This document shows, one piece after another, positions 22,531-33,406 of a stretch of DNA of 64,000 nucleotides (position 1 is the stretch's first letter; each line of letters begins with the position of its first letter). A program made the translations under genes and the position numbers. This DNA comes from Amyloporia xantha (lineage: Eukaryota > Basidiomycota > Agaricomycetes > Polyporales > Adustoporiaceae): the NCBI GenBank assembly GCA_036971615.1, contig JAYKKR010000004.1:1736001-1800000 (forward strand). Reading direction: 5' to 3'. A model generated the notes under the pieces. The model was given only the letters and a program-made list of their open reading frames with translations. It did no database searches and was not told the DNA's origin.

Positions 22531-25228
22531 CTACTTTGAGTAGGCGTGAAAGGGGGCCGCGGTGGGGGTATGTACGGGGAACAGGGGCCCGGGCCTGAAG
22601 GCGTGCGTCCTAGCCACATCATTGAGCTGCCTGCGCATCTCCTCCATCTCACCTGCATATCCGTTGATCTGCGCGGAAATGGCGCTCAGGGATGCTTCGA
22701 CTGAAAACGCGTCCAGGCTCTGCTGCATCTTCTTCACCTCCTCGCGAAGGTTGACAACAGAGTCGCGAAGCTCTGCAGGCTCGACGGCGTTGAGGGTGTC
22801 CGCGAGCACTTTAATGCGCTGGCTCGAGGACTCCACAATCGTTCCCAGCGTGTTGTAGTTGCTGCCCAGCGTCCTCACGTACTTGTCCATGCCATTATGG
22901 CGCTCCTCGAGCTGCTTGATCCGTGCCTGCAGATTACCTCCTGTCGCAATCTCGACCTCGGAAAGCCGCTTGGAAAGAGACGAGATCTTCGAGTTCACGG
23001 GAGCCACTGCATCCTTGATGCGGTCTTTGGAATATCCCTGCAGCTTCACGGATGCGTCTTCCAACACGCTGCGGATCTCCACCCTCGAAGCCAATGACGG
23101 CAGCTCGTGGTCGAGCTCATCGTCCAGTGAAGCAAACTTGTCCTCGAGAGCACGAACCGCTTTCTGGAGCTGCCGTGCCTGGAGGCGCTCCTTCGCGGCC
23201 AACTCTCGCTCCTTCGCTGCTAACTTTCGTTCCTTCGCGGCTAGTTCTCGCGGCTCGGCATCCCCACTCCATGTCGCGATCGCTGGGGTGAACACTGCCG
23301 TGAGTGTCGTTCTCGAGCTCGTCGACTTCCTCTTCCTGCTCTTCGTCAGGCTCATTAGCGTTCAGTTTGCTGAAGGTGATCTGAGATTTCCGCGACGAGC
23401 TCGCGTTGCGCGAAGGGGTTGCCCAACGCCCGGTGTCTTCGCGACGGGCGCCCGACTGGGTCCTGGATTCGCCGGGGCTGTCAACCCTTCTCGCTCCACG
23501 TCAATGGGGGTGGGGTGGGTTTCAACCTCGGGTCGCGCTTTGCCCTCTTGCTCTTCGGCAGCGCTTGCACGACTTTGGGTGTGGTCGTAGTCGCGGACGT
23601 CTTAGGTCCGGGCGCCTTCGTCAAGTTCACCTTGTACACCTCGTACAACTGCCCATCGGGAAGGACATTGTGGCCCTTTTCATCTTGATGCAAAAAGCCT
23701 GCATCGCGCGAGTAGACCGTGTTGGTCGGTGGCTTGATGCCATCCTTGATGCATTGCCGGGCGTACTCCTGGAATGCTGTCGCGGTTTCCGTGACATTCT
23801 TGCGGCCGCTGATTGCCTTGCCGGTGGGTGTCCGAGGGGCCAAAGAGCATTTGCCTTTGCTCCGCGCGCAGCGGATGCAGCGCGCGAAAGATGATGGCGC
23901 GACCTTGCAAGGCTGCTTATTCGCGATGCACAGCGTGCACGGTACCAGCTAGCAAAAAGATGGGTGAGTAGCGTGAAGGTGACGCGATGACAGTACTTAC
24001 TGATACAGTCGCGTCCTTGGCTGCATCCTCAATCTTCGCGACCTCGGCAGCGGCTTTGGCGCGGATCTCCTTCTCCTTCTCGGTCTCCTCCTTGTCGGTT
24101 CCCTCCTTTCCCCGCGTCGACCTCCGAGGAATGCCCTTTCCTGCCATTTTCTTGCCTTTCCTTTGCGACGGGGATGCTTCCTCCTCACTGTCGTCATCCA
24201 CCTCCTCGTCATTCTCGTCGGGACCATCATCCTTGTCATGACCCCCCTCATCGTCCGTATCGTCCGTATCCTCCTCATCCGCATCCTCTGCTTCCTGCCG
24301 TGACCGCTTCCTTGCCCCCGTGGCCCCGGACTTGTCGACAGGAGCTACAGTGGTTCTGCTCGATTGGGCAGCCATACGGGGCACGCTGACGTAGGGAATG
24401 TGGGTGCGATTTTCGCGGGAGTTATGCTTGCCTATGTTCTTGAGTGACTGATGGCTGGGCTTTGCTTGCGATGGCTGCGCGACGCAAACAGTGCCCTTGC
24501 CTGCCAATGGGGGTGGCTGTGAGGACGTGCTCGCCGCAGACTGGGATACCGCGCGCTGCTGGGACGGGCGGGATTCGGTCGCGGCGTCGGCCTGACGGGA
24601 TGGCTTCGCAGTTTTGGTGGGGGCGGGCTCCGTGTCCTGATCAGCGGACGACTTCCGCTTTTGGCCACTCGCGCGGGACTTTGACGCTTCCAGGTTGCGC
24701 GCTCGGCGATGTTGGTCCGCCAGATGCAGCGGCAGGAACAGGAGCTTCCGCTGGTAAATACAAAGTCTCAGTCAGTTCCCTAGACAAATGACAAAAATGT
24801 TGCTTACCTCTTACAGTCCACCACTGGTCCTTCCCCAGCTCGACCTCCCGAGTAGGGGCAGGCACAACAAATTCCTTCTTCCGCTCGGCAGAAATCCGCG
24901 GGTCATCGACCCGAATGCGGCGAAGGTCGGCGCCGTTCCTAGACGCCACGTACTCCAGCACCGCACTGAACAACAATGCTGGGACGCGAAGCGACCTTTT
25001 CACATCTTTGGGCGCGTCGCGGAAGGCGTGCCAGCCCTTTTTCTAATGTGGATGAACATATTAGTTGTTTGACAGCGAGCTCATCGTTGTACTCACAAAC
25101 TCGGTGTAGACCATTTGCTCATAACGTATGTACTCCGGTGCTTCAGGGAGGGGAGCGCAGGCAAGCGCGGCACCCAGATGCGCGGTCGCGGTATCAATGG
25201 TCAATTGGCGGATGGTGGTGTCAGACAT
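22531..25228 (-). CDS. Zn2Cys6-like coiled-coil protein, right copy of element 1
   Basis: Diverged paralogue of the 6884-9690 gene on the opposite strand. Start at 25228 (MSDTTIRQLTIDTATAHLGA). It has the same exon layout: short first exon ending TEF before a GTGAGT donor, KKGWHAFRDAPKDVKRS, QWWTVRG before the second intron, a basic linker (GQKRKSSADQD), a Glu/Asp-rich segment, then CTLC...C...CIRC...C with the same six-cysteine spacing, then a coiled coil with (ELAAKER) repeats and ISAQINGYAGEMEEM. It ends at TAG 22531. Frame breaks occur near 24700, at a C run near 23506, and near 23260. Divergent from the right RSPIDL gene, mirroring the left pair. Its sequence distance from the left copy suggests an old duplication or merger of two elements rather than a recent copy. 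Confidence 0.65.
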
Positions 25229-25492
25229 GCTGTGGGAGAGGACTGAAGATGAAACGGAGATAGTGAATCAGGTGAATAGCTGGTTATGGAGGAGATGGAG
25301 GTTAGAACTGACTTTGATGCGCGCGACCTTCGAGGAACTGAATGCGTTACGGGTTATGTCAGCAGCGCTCAATCAACTCGTCACGTTTTCGCGGCGATCG
25401 TGAGCAATCTGCATTGATCGCGACTGTCGTATTCCACTCAGTGTCTCGTCTTCCCAACCGACCTCATCTCGCGCGGACAAATGGCGCGGGCG
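25229..25492. promoter_or_regulatory. Bidirectional promoter, right gene pair of element 1
   Basis: On the minus strand 25366-25311 reads GCTGCTGACATAACCCGTAA, then CGCATTCAGTTCCTCGAAGG, then TCGCGCGCATCAAAGT. This is the same box as at 6756-6810 and 30249-30303, in the same orientation relative to the Zn2Cys6 gene. Conservation here, where coding sequences have diverged, argues for function. Confidence 0.55.
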
Positions 25493-26704
25493 ATGGACTC
25501 TGACATAGATAACTGTGAGTACGCGTCTCGCGCATGACTGATACTGATGTTTTGTAGCTGTGTTTGATCGAGAACGATCTCCGGTGACCCTCGACGCATT
25601 CATGTCGGAATCTAGCGACCTGGAATCGAACACTGGTAAGTAGAGCCATTTCCAGCCCCATTTCGGGAGCTTCTTTCGTCCATTTCACCTAAATCTCAAA
25701 GGCGTCGATTCGGCGCTCCAAGACAACAACATGAACACCCGCGCGGTCCCGATTGATGTGGAAATATTTGATCTCGAGCCAGGTAATGTTTCGGGTCGCT
25801 CGATGTTGTGATCTCATCTAACATCCGCGCGAAGTCTCCGAACGCTCTCGGAGCCCCATTGAGCTCGACATCCTCGATCAGGATACTGACATTCCTCCCG
25901 CTGGCGACTATGTAGCTCACAATAGTGAGTGAGGGAATTGTTTGCCCAGCTTGTTTTAACTTGCTTCATGTAGGAGCCGTTCTTCGTGACCGATCACCGG
26001 TGGACCTGGCAGACATGTTCAATCAGGATAGCGGTGACCTCAGTAATGGAGGTATGTCTGAAATAACAGCTATGGCACAAGTACTACAAGTACTACCACT
26101 CATATAATGCAGAGGAGCATGCTCGCGCGCGTTCTCCGATCGACCTGAACGATGTCGTTAATGTCGATTCGAATGACGCACTGGATGATATTGCGCGTGC
26201 CAACGCAGACGCGAAAGGAAAACGCAAAGGTAAGAAAGATTGGAACACTCTCAAAGAACAAATCTCGATTGAAATCACACATAACGAAGAGGAATCCAAT
26301 GTTGCACCCGCGACTGAGGCTCGGAGACCCTTGCCGCGTGACGACGCTGTCGCGCGCCCGCCACCTTCTGTTTCTGACCCCGCTCGATATAGCTACATAA
26401 AGGAGACTGTTGGACAAGGTGTGTAATCTTGCAGTTTATCCTAACAGGCTATTTATCTTCACATAGGGTTTCCTTCTGTGAGGGAGGCCACTTACGTTCG
26501 CGATGTGCGCAGACACTCTCGCGAGCAGTTGATCGCGGTCAACCGCGACATTGAGGCGCTCGAGGACATCCTCTTTCTGGTGCGGGGATTCAGCAGCTAC
26601 TGAGAACAAGGAGGACAGCAAGGACGATTTCCGAAGTAGAGAGAAGGCTGTGGGTGGATGGGTGTCCCTCACCGGATGAGGATGAGGATGGTGGTCCAAA
26701 GTAG
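25493..26704 (+). CDS. RSPIDL-repeat protein, right copy of element 1
   Basis: Start at 25493 (MDSDIDN then a GTGAGT donor). Successive small exons each encode one motif copy: RERSPVTLDAF, RSRSPIELDIL, RDRSPVDLADMF and RARSPIDLNDV, followed by a Lys-rich linker and the conserved terminal block FPSVREATYVRDVRRHSREQ plus LIAVNRDIEALEDIL. A one-base break in the G run at 26584-26587 moves the last 40 codons out of frame; read through, the end at 26702-26704 aligns with the other copies (acidic, ending GGPK). The one-motif-per-exon pattern suggests growth by exon duplication. Function unknown. Confidence 0.65.
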
Positions 26705-27400
26705 ACCTCAATTTAGCCCTATTCATTTTCACTGTAATCTCAATGTGAACTTCGCCTCCACCGCGCTGTGCATGTATGCTAAGGCAAACCATAACAGTAC
26801 TTGATTTTGCAGTGTATAATAGCTACATTGCGCCCTATAGTATGCACACCATATAGGACTACATCCCGACCGTGCCTAAGTGCGGATTGGTCTGGTTATT
26901 GTGTTGTAAATTAAGGGGCTTCCTCACGCGCGTGCACTCACGACATGCTGAAAACCCGCTTGGTGCCAATTTCCGCATTTTGCAACAGGATCGGTAAATA
27001 TGATACCTAATATTTTAAAAAGGTCTCCAAGCACCATGGCACGACATTGACCGGTCGCGTTCGCGCGCGGTCTTGCACCTTAGGGAAGCATATTACGAGC
27101 GGCCGCGCTTAGAGTAAGGATAGTCGATAAAATATCTTATCGGCCGATCTTATTTCCAAGATGCGGAAATGGCATCGCGCGAGCCTGCAGTATGGCCCAC
27201 GGCGCGAGACGGGTCGGTCGCGGTGGTCTCGCGCGGTCTTGCACCGTAGGGAAGCATATTACGAGCGGCCGCGCTTAGAGTAAGGACAGTCGATAAAATA
27301 TCTTATCGGCCGGGCCTAGCTCTATGTGATAGTGGTACACCTCGGCCGCGCTATACCTGTGGGGAATGCAGCGCGCGTCGGGCGATGCTGTCTCGTAGGT
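26705..27400. repeat. Right subterminal region of element 1
   Basis: Non-coding. A segment of about 85 bases containing TCTTGCACC, GAGCGGCCGCGCTTAGAGTA and GATAAAATATCTTATCGGCC occurs twice, 166 bases apart (about 27063-27150 and 27229-27320). GATAAAATATCTTATC is a near-perfect palindrome. CGGCCG sites stand at 27100, 27141, 27266, 27307, 27343 and 27415; spacings of 41, 41, 36 and 72 recall the phased arrays at the other ends. Confidence 0.7.
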
Positions 27401-27500
27401 CACAGCGGGGGCGTCGGCCGGCGTCCGGCGCCACTAGGGTCAGGCTACATTGTCAGGCATATATGTCCTAGGAGTCAGGGGTACAGTGACTGAAAGGTGT
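27401..27500 (-). repeat. Right terminal inverted repeat of element 1
   Basis: Reads GGCGTCCGGCGCCACTAGGG, then TCAGGCATATATGTCCTAGG, then AGTCAGGGGTACAGTGACTG, ending AAAGGTGT. It is nearly identical, inverted, to the exposed left end of element 2 (28238-28330) and more distantly to the left end of element 1. Confidence 0.85.
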
Positions 27501-28237
27501 GGTACTAGGACACTCTAGGACTGTCCTAGAGTGTCCTAGAGCACTCAGAGCACTCAGAGTGCTCAGAGTGCTCAGAGTGCTCAGAGTGTCCCAGGTAGCC
27601 CTCAGACAAACTCCTTCTAGGTCAAATCTCTGAGAGCATCTCAGAGTTCCTGCAGAGTATATCTGAATTACTCTGAGAGCACACTCAAAGATATATGTAT
27701 TGCTCTTAGATTGTCTCAGAATTACACAGAATCACTCAGATTATTTCATAATAAATGAGATATATTTATAAATCAAAACAAATGTATATTATTCTAATAC
27801 TACAGAAGGCAACTATCAATAGGGATAGTAAGCTGATGTCTGTCAAATAGTATGCAAGTACTCACTGTAACCATATCATATATACATTCTATAAAACTGA
27901 AGGAGATTAGAATAACTATGAAGACTTCTGTCAGTTAATACATTATTTCTGCATCTGCAAAAACATACCATCAAAATTCATGACTCCTAGTACATATCTG
28001 GAATGAATAGCAGAAGTCTAGATACTGTCCAATTTATGAAAAGATGACAGTATGTGTGATGTGGCATGAACTCACCTTAAATTCTCAGACAGTGCTGGAG
28101 GTCTAAATACAGTCTAGGATGACATGTCATTAGTATACCCAGCAAGACAATACACTCACTTTGATAACAATGGTAGAACAGATTAGAGACTAGTTTCACA
28201 ACTGTAGCAGTGGAGGTTATCTGACAGAGAGAACAGC
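27501..28237 (+). repeat. Target repeat between elements 1 and 2
   Basis: Starts with the second GGTACTAG (27501-27508) and a 29-base near-perfect palindrome, GGACACTCTAGGAC/GTCCTAGAGTGTCC (27508-27536), then several CACTCAGAGTG palindromes. It aligns with 819-1010. AT-rich non-coding DNA follows up to the end of element 2. The eight bases before element 2 are AGAACAGC; no matching partner is found because the other end of element 2 is lost. Confidence 0.75.
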
Positions 28238-28600
28238 ACACCTTTCAGTCACTGTACCCCTGACTCCTAGGATATATATGCCTGACATTGTCCCCTAAGG
28301 CATGGGGCGCCGGACGTCGCCCGACGCCCTAGCAGTGGCCTCTGAGACTGGCCCGGCCGCCGTGTGTTGTGATCACCTGAAGTATGGCCCGGCCGATGCG
28401 TCATTCCATCACCTGGATCTAGCCCCGGCCGACATCGCGACCATGTCCGTCTTTATAGTGTATATAGTGTAGGCGCGGCCGCTCCTAAACTGATTCCTTC
28501 GCGTGCAGGACCGGCCGCGAGGAACTCAATGGGACGATCTCGCGTCGCGATTCCTACTCAAGGCTCGGCCGATGCTCTGTACGTTCGCATTCCCTAACTG
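28238..28600 (+). repeat. Terminal and subterminal repeats of element 2
   Basis: After the terminal repeat (to about 28330), CGGCCG sites stand at 28354, 28390, 28426, 28476, 28512 and 28566, spaced 36, 36, 50, 36 and 54. The 36/50 alternation with a sum of 86 is that of the arrays in elements 1 and 3, though here the sequence between sites is not a recognisable tandem repeat. Confidence 0.75.
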
Positions 28601-28870
28601 ATTAAGGGGTCTCTGTAGTGACAAATAATTCTGAAGCTCTCTACTCTCTCCGGGCGTGTACTTGTACAACTCACCTCTAGCAGGTATCACTTTCAGCGAA
28701 TTCTCTCCACTTTGTCGCGGACGCGACACACACTAAACTTGTGGTTTATGGTATGCCCGCTGTCAGTGGTGTTCATGGTCATTTACTCTGATCTAGGCCC
28801 GTGCCAATTTGAAAATTGTATTCGCATTACCAGCGAGAACTAATGACTTTTAACGATGCATGTCGTTACG

Positions 28871-30122
28871 CTACTGTGAAGGGCCGTGCTCCTTGTCTTC
28901 ATCGCCAGAGCCAATCTCCTTCTCCCACAACATTCGCTCCATCTCTCTCATCCTCCCTCCTATGGTTCTCTTGCGAACTTCCCCCTGGATTGCCTGCTGC
29001 AAGACAAGCATATCGGTCAGCGCTTCGATGTCGCGGTGAACCGCGATAAGCTGCTCGCGCGCGTGGCGGCGCTCGTCGCGGAGAAATGTGGCCTCCCTCA
29101 CAGAAGGAAACCCTATGAAGGAATCAGAACCAGTCCAGAATATGATGATTCTTACGTACCAAGGGTAACTTTTTCCTTAATGTAGGCAAGTCGCGAATGA
29201 TGAGAAGGAGGCGGAAGAGGCGCCATCACACCTGCAGTTGTGACCGCGTCTAAGTTGCGCGCAGGCCCTGCAGTCATGTGCTTGATCGCGGGGTCTATTG
29301 GGAAGTCATCCTCAGAGGAGATGTCAATAATGCTGCGTTCGCTAGAGTTATTGTCATTTCCCCTGTCCCTGCCTTTATCCTTGCTGCTAGTGGAGAACTG
29401 AATTTGATCTCCTGGCTCGACCCAGATCAGAAATTTGATGTCGATAGAAACACGCGGTTATGTTTCGCATGGTTAGTCCGGCACAGATCACGTTGATTGG
29501 AGTACACTCACCTTGACCGTGGTCATTGTCGCTGTCCTCTCCCAATGCTGTGAGGTCAATTGGAGATCGGTCGCGAGACACGGTGATGTCTTCGTCTGAG
29601 TTGATGAGGCCGAGATCTATTGGGCTCCGTCCACGGCGAGACTCTTAATGCAGATTTTCAAATCTTGCTGATGTTGAAGTGTTACAAGAAGATGGGAACA
29701 TACCAGTTTCCAACTCAAATAAATCGAGGTCAATTGGCGTCCGCGCCCGCTCCAATTCGTGGCCTTCGAGGAGAGGCTCTTAATGCAGATTTTAATATAT
29801 TGCTGATGTGGAAGTGTTTCAAGAAGATAGGAACATACCTGTTTCCAACTCAAATAAATCGAGGTCAACTGGAGTCCGCGCCCGCTCCACGTCGTGGCCT
29901 TCGAGCGGCAAGTCAATTTGTTCGCGACTTCATGAGCTTCATAGATGAAACTCGTGATCACTGCACTCACCGTCGTGATGTTCGAAGTCATCGGGTTCCG
30001 ACATCAGCGCATCGAGGAGGACCGGTGACCGCTCGCGATCAACTTGAACTTGGTGCGGTAGGTTAGTAGTGATGTTATCGGCGCTGAATGGACGACTTAC
30101 AATTTTCCGCGTCTGAATCCAT
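28871..30122 (-). CDS. RSPIDL-repeat protein, element 2
   Basis: Starts at 30122 (MDSDAEN, then a GTAAGT donor) and ends at 28871. Motif-bearing small exons include RERSPVLLDAL, ERARTPVDLDLFELE, ERARTPIDLDLFELE, RGRSPIDLGL and RDRSPIDLTAL. Two neighbouring exons with their introns (about 29630-29780 and 29760-29900) are nearly identical repeats of about 135 bases, direct evidence of recent exon duplication. The last exon has REATFLRDERRHAREQLIAV and DIEALTDML, then a Lys/Glu-rich helix and an acidic end. Exon borders in the middle are approximate. Function unknown. Confidence 0.65.
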
Positions 30123-30375
30123 GGCTCGCGCTATTGATGTTCGTGGACGGAGGGATGTGTACTCGAGAATGTCCACAACAACGCAGGTAAGTCAAGGAGG
30201 TCGCGCTCGATTCGACTTCACCACGTGCACGTGACAAGAAGATGACCCGTTGCTGACATAACTAGCAACCCGTCCAGCACTTGAAGGTCGCGCGCATCCA
30301 AGTCCTTTCTTCCTCCTCCTCCACCACCCTTTCTTTCCTCTTGCTCTTAGTACAAACTTGCTCCTTCCACAGATC
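30123..30375. promoter_or_regulatory. Bidirectional promoter, element 2
   Basis: Box at 30249-30303: GTTGCTGACATAAC, GCAACCCGTCCAGCACTTGA, AGGTCGCGCGCATCCAAGT. It matches element 1 (6756-6810) at nearly every position while flanking bases differ. Two overlapping CACGTG words (near 30221-30232) lie upstream, and a CT-rich tract precedes the Zn2Cys6 start. Confidence 0.65.
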
Positions 30376-33217
30376 ATGTCTGACGCCGCCTCCACCCAGA
30401 ACCAAATCTACATCGCGACCGCGCGCATGGCCGCCGCGCTTTCTTGCGCGCCGTCCCCTGGCACAGAGGGGTATGTCGTGTTTGAGAAGGCGTTCTATGC
30501 AGAGTTTGTGAGTGAGCCTGTGTATCTCCTTGCTTAATGGTTGACCCATCCTCTGTTACTAGAAAAAGGGCTGGCATGTATTTCGCAACGCGCCCCAGAT
30601 GGTGCGGGCATCACTTTGCGTACCCGCCTTGCTGTTCAGCGCTGCGCGGGAGTATGCAGAGTCGCCGAACCACCCTGATCTGCGCCGCATCAAGGCGGAC
30701 GATCCTCAAATCGACGCGTACAGACGCAAGGTCCATGTGGTGCCCGCACCACCTGCACAGGATGGACTGGGTGAGAAGCAGTGGTGGGCCGCGACAGGTG
30801 AGTACTGCGTTCCGACTTGTCGAGCACACTGACTGACCTTTGTATTTCCAGCACAAGTGGCTCCTGCTGCCGCTGCAGGTAAAACAACGCGACGGGTCCC
30901 GACGCCTGAACCGTCTACATCCAAACGCGCAGGGACGAAGTGCAAGTCGTCTGTGGAGCGCGACAGGGAAGCCGCTCCCGCCAAATCCGTCAAGCCCTCT
31001 CGTCAAGCTGACGCCTCCAGCCAATCCCGTTTGCGTCAACCCACTGTCGCAGCGCCACCCTCCGCGGCAAGCCCATTGACGCCGCCGCGTATAGGTCCGC
31101 CAAGCGCGCTTTGCGCTCCAAAGTGCAGCCCCCAGCGAAGCCATCTTCGACAGTGAAGGCGGTGAACAACTCAGGCGACGAATGGAGAGTTAAGGCCCCA
31201 ACGCGCAAGGTCTACGTCATGGCACCAAGCAGGACGGGGGCATCGGGAGGGACAAAGGCAGCCACGGGAGGGAAGAAGCGGATGCGAGATGACATGGAGG
31301 AGCCGGAAGCGAACAATGAGGAGGGTGTGGATGACGAGAACGAGGATGAGGACGACGAGGATGAGGACGACGAGGGTGAAGATGGTGAGAACGAGGATGA
31401 GGGAGCCCAGTCGCGACGGGGTGAGAAGAAGGGCCTAGGCAAGACTAGCACGCGCAGGACGACACGAGCGAAAGCGGGAACTGACAAGGAGAAACAGAAG
31501 GAGGTCAGCACAAAGGCGGAACTCGAAGCCGCGAAAATCGCAGCCGCGACCGCGTGCGCCAAAGCCTCAGTAAGTGCGAGCCTCCTTGGATCAGTTCTAC
31601 ACTCACATTTGTATTCCACAGGTGGTGCCCTGCGGTCAGTGTATCACTAACAAGACGATATGCGAAGTCTCGCCTGCGTACTTCGGGCGGTGCATGCGCT
31701 GCGCTCGACTCAAACTCAAGTGCTCGCTGACGCCTCGTACACCCGCCGGCAAGACGATAACCGGACACAAGTACGTCACAGAGGCCGCGACAAAGTTCCA
31801 CGATTACGTGGACGAATGCATGAGGAACAAGGTCGCGCCCCCGACCGAGTGCGTGTTCGTCCGCGAGCTGGGGTTCTTGCATCAGAACGATGAGGGCGCG
31901 CTCGTCCTCCCTGGAGGCCAATCATTCGAGGACTACAAGAATGACAAGGCAGCGGCAGCGGGTCGCGCAACAGAGGCGAGTGGCCCGCCCAAAAAGAAGA
32001 GGGCGAAGCGTAATCCGCGCTTGGAGCGCACGTCACCTCCCGTCGATGTTAACGGGGAGGAAATCCCACCCATCGCTGTCGCGAGGCCCAGTCAAGCGAA
32101 ACTGCGAGAAGAACAGCAGCAAGCAGAGCTGGCTGCTCAGCTCGCAGCCCATCCGCCCCGCTACGTTTTCGTTCGCGACAAAGAGGAGCTTTGGCAGGAA
32201 TACAAGAATGCCGCCATTGCTGAAGCCAAGAAATTGGGCGAGTCAGCTCCAGAGGCGTGTGCGTCGAAACCAAGACGCGAGCCTTCTCGCGACGTGTCGT
32301 CCCCGCTCACTGTCGCGACGCCTCGACACGCAACCTCCACACCCCCGGCGGAAGATGGGTCGCGAGTTCCGCAGGTCGCGAATGAAGAGCCCGATTACAT
32401 GCAAGAGGTCGAGCAGGAAGCCGACCAACTGATCGACGACTCCAATGACGGCAGGAATGCGAGTGAGGCCGAAGAAAGCCAGCAAGGAGCTCCGTCGAAT
32501 CAAGACCGTCTGGAGGCCACCAAGCTCCAGGAGCTAGTTAAGGCCCTCGAGCGCAAGGTCACGGTGCTGGAGGATATCAACGAGCGCCAGGCCATCGACA
32601 TGGTCTCGAAGGAAGAATTCCGCGACTCTGTGATCGACGCGTCTTTGAATCTCCAGACCTTGTTTGATAAGCACATCCACGACATGATGGCTTCGACGGA
32701 CGCGGAGCTGTGCAAGGTGACGGAGCGCATGTCCGCTGTGGAGCTCACTGGGCGTGAGCTACAGTCGCGGATCAAGCAAGTGGAAGAACGTCAAGACGGA
32801 ATGGACGCGACACTGACGAATGTGGGCGAAAACAATGCGGAGGTCGGCAAAGTCGTCGAGTCGTTGGATCAACGCATCCAGAAGCTCGCCGAGAGTATCA
32901 TCGCGATCGAGCCTGCGGAGCTCCATCAGTCGGTCAAGGACATCCGCGAAGAGACGAGGAGGATCCAACAGAGGCTGGACAACTCGACTGTGGAGACTGC
33001 ACTCAACGCCATTTCCGCACAGATCGATGGGTACGCTGGCCAGATGGAGGGGATGCACCAGCAGCTGCAAGTTCTGACCAGGGAGCGAGCCTTTGTCCCG
33101 CCACGTCTTTTCGGCAGCTTCAGCACCTCACAGTCTCGTCTCACGTCGGGGTCGCAGGCCAACAGTGACAGCCAGGCGTCCACTTCGACGACTGGGCGAA
33201 CGCCCGATACTCAGTAG
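30376..33217 (+). CDS. Zn2Cys6-like coiled-coil protein, element 2
   Basis: Best preserved copy. Exons about 30376-30507, 30563-30797, 30852-31569 and 31622-33217; total near 890 residues. N-terminal block KKGWHVFRNAPQMVRASL with IKADDPQID; WWAAT before intron 2; basic linker; a run rich in Glu/Asp (31300-31410); zinc-cluster cysteines CGQC...C...CMRC...C with C-x2-C-x6-C-x9-C-x2-C-x6-C at about residues 364-395; then a conserved FHDYVDECMRNKVAPP block, and a coiled coil ending in ISAQIDGYAGQMEGMHQQ. One frame break lies around 31090. The cluster spacing fits the fungal Zn2Cys6 rule, but the mid-protein place and lack of the usual downstream domain make a transposon-specific DNA-binding or DNA-bridging role as likely as transcription control. 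Confidence 0.7.
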
Positions 33218-33406
33218 ATAGGCAAGTGTGTGGAGCAGGGTGGGGATGAAGTCTACATTAGCAAGGCGTTGTTAATTCTGATGTAAACTACCGTCGCGAC
33301 CGCGGGGAGGAGCATACCAACTCCCCCAAAAGTATAATGAAGTTTCCAATGTGTCTAGCAGGCAAAGTCGCGCGCGTAAACAGCGCATGTGTATTAGGTA
33401 TCTGAC

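Larger units (their letters stand above)
3981..27500. mobile_element. KDZ element 1: large TET/JBP-bearing DNA transposon
   Basis: A 23.5 kb unit bounded by an 8-base direct repeat and by imperfect inverted ends. The left end starts GAGCCCGTTCAGTCA and the right end, read inward, ACACCTTTCAGTCA; the inverted similarity continues for about 100 bases with gaps (CTGACTC.TAGGATATATATG and CGCCGGA/CGTC blocks). It encodes nine genes: an RSPIDL-repeat protein, a Zn2Cys6-coiled-coil protein, an HMG-like protein, a TET/JBP dioxygenase, the CxC2-KDZ transposase, two WWxW proteins, and a mirror-image second pair of Zn2Cys6 and RSPIDL genes. Such KDZ/TET-JBP linkage is established for basidiomycetes. 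That all nine genes move together is inferred from their lying inside one target duplication. Confidence 0.85.

Noticed and set aside
27455..28290. A small transposon of about 750 bases bounded by the inverted repeats at 27400-27500 and 28238-28330
   Set aside because: The inverted repeats are the right end of element 1 and the left end of element 2 facing each other; the sequence between them is the target repeat, shown by its match to 819-1010.
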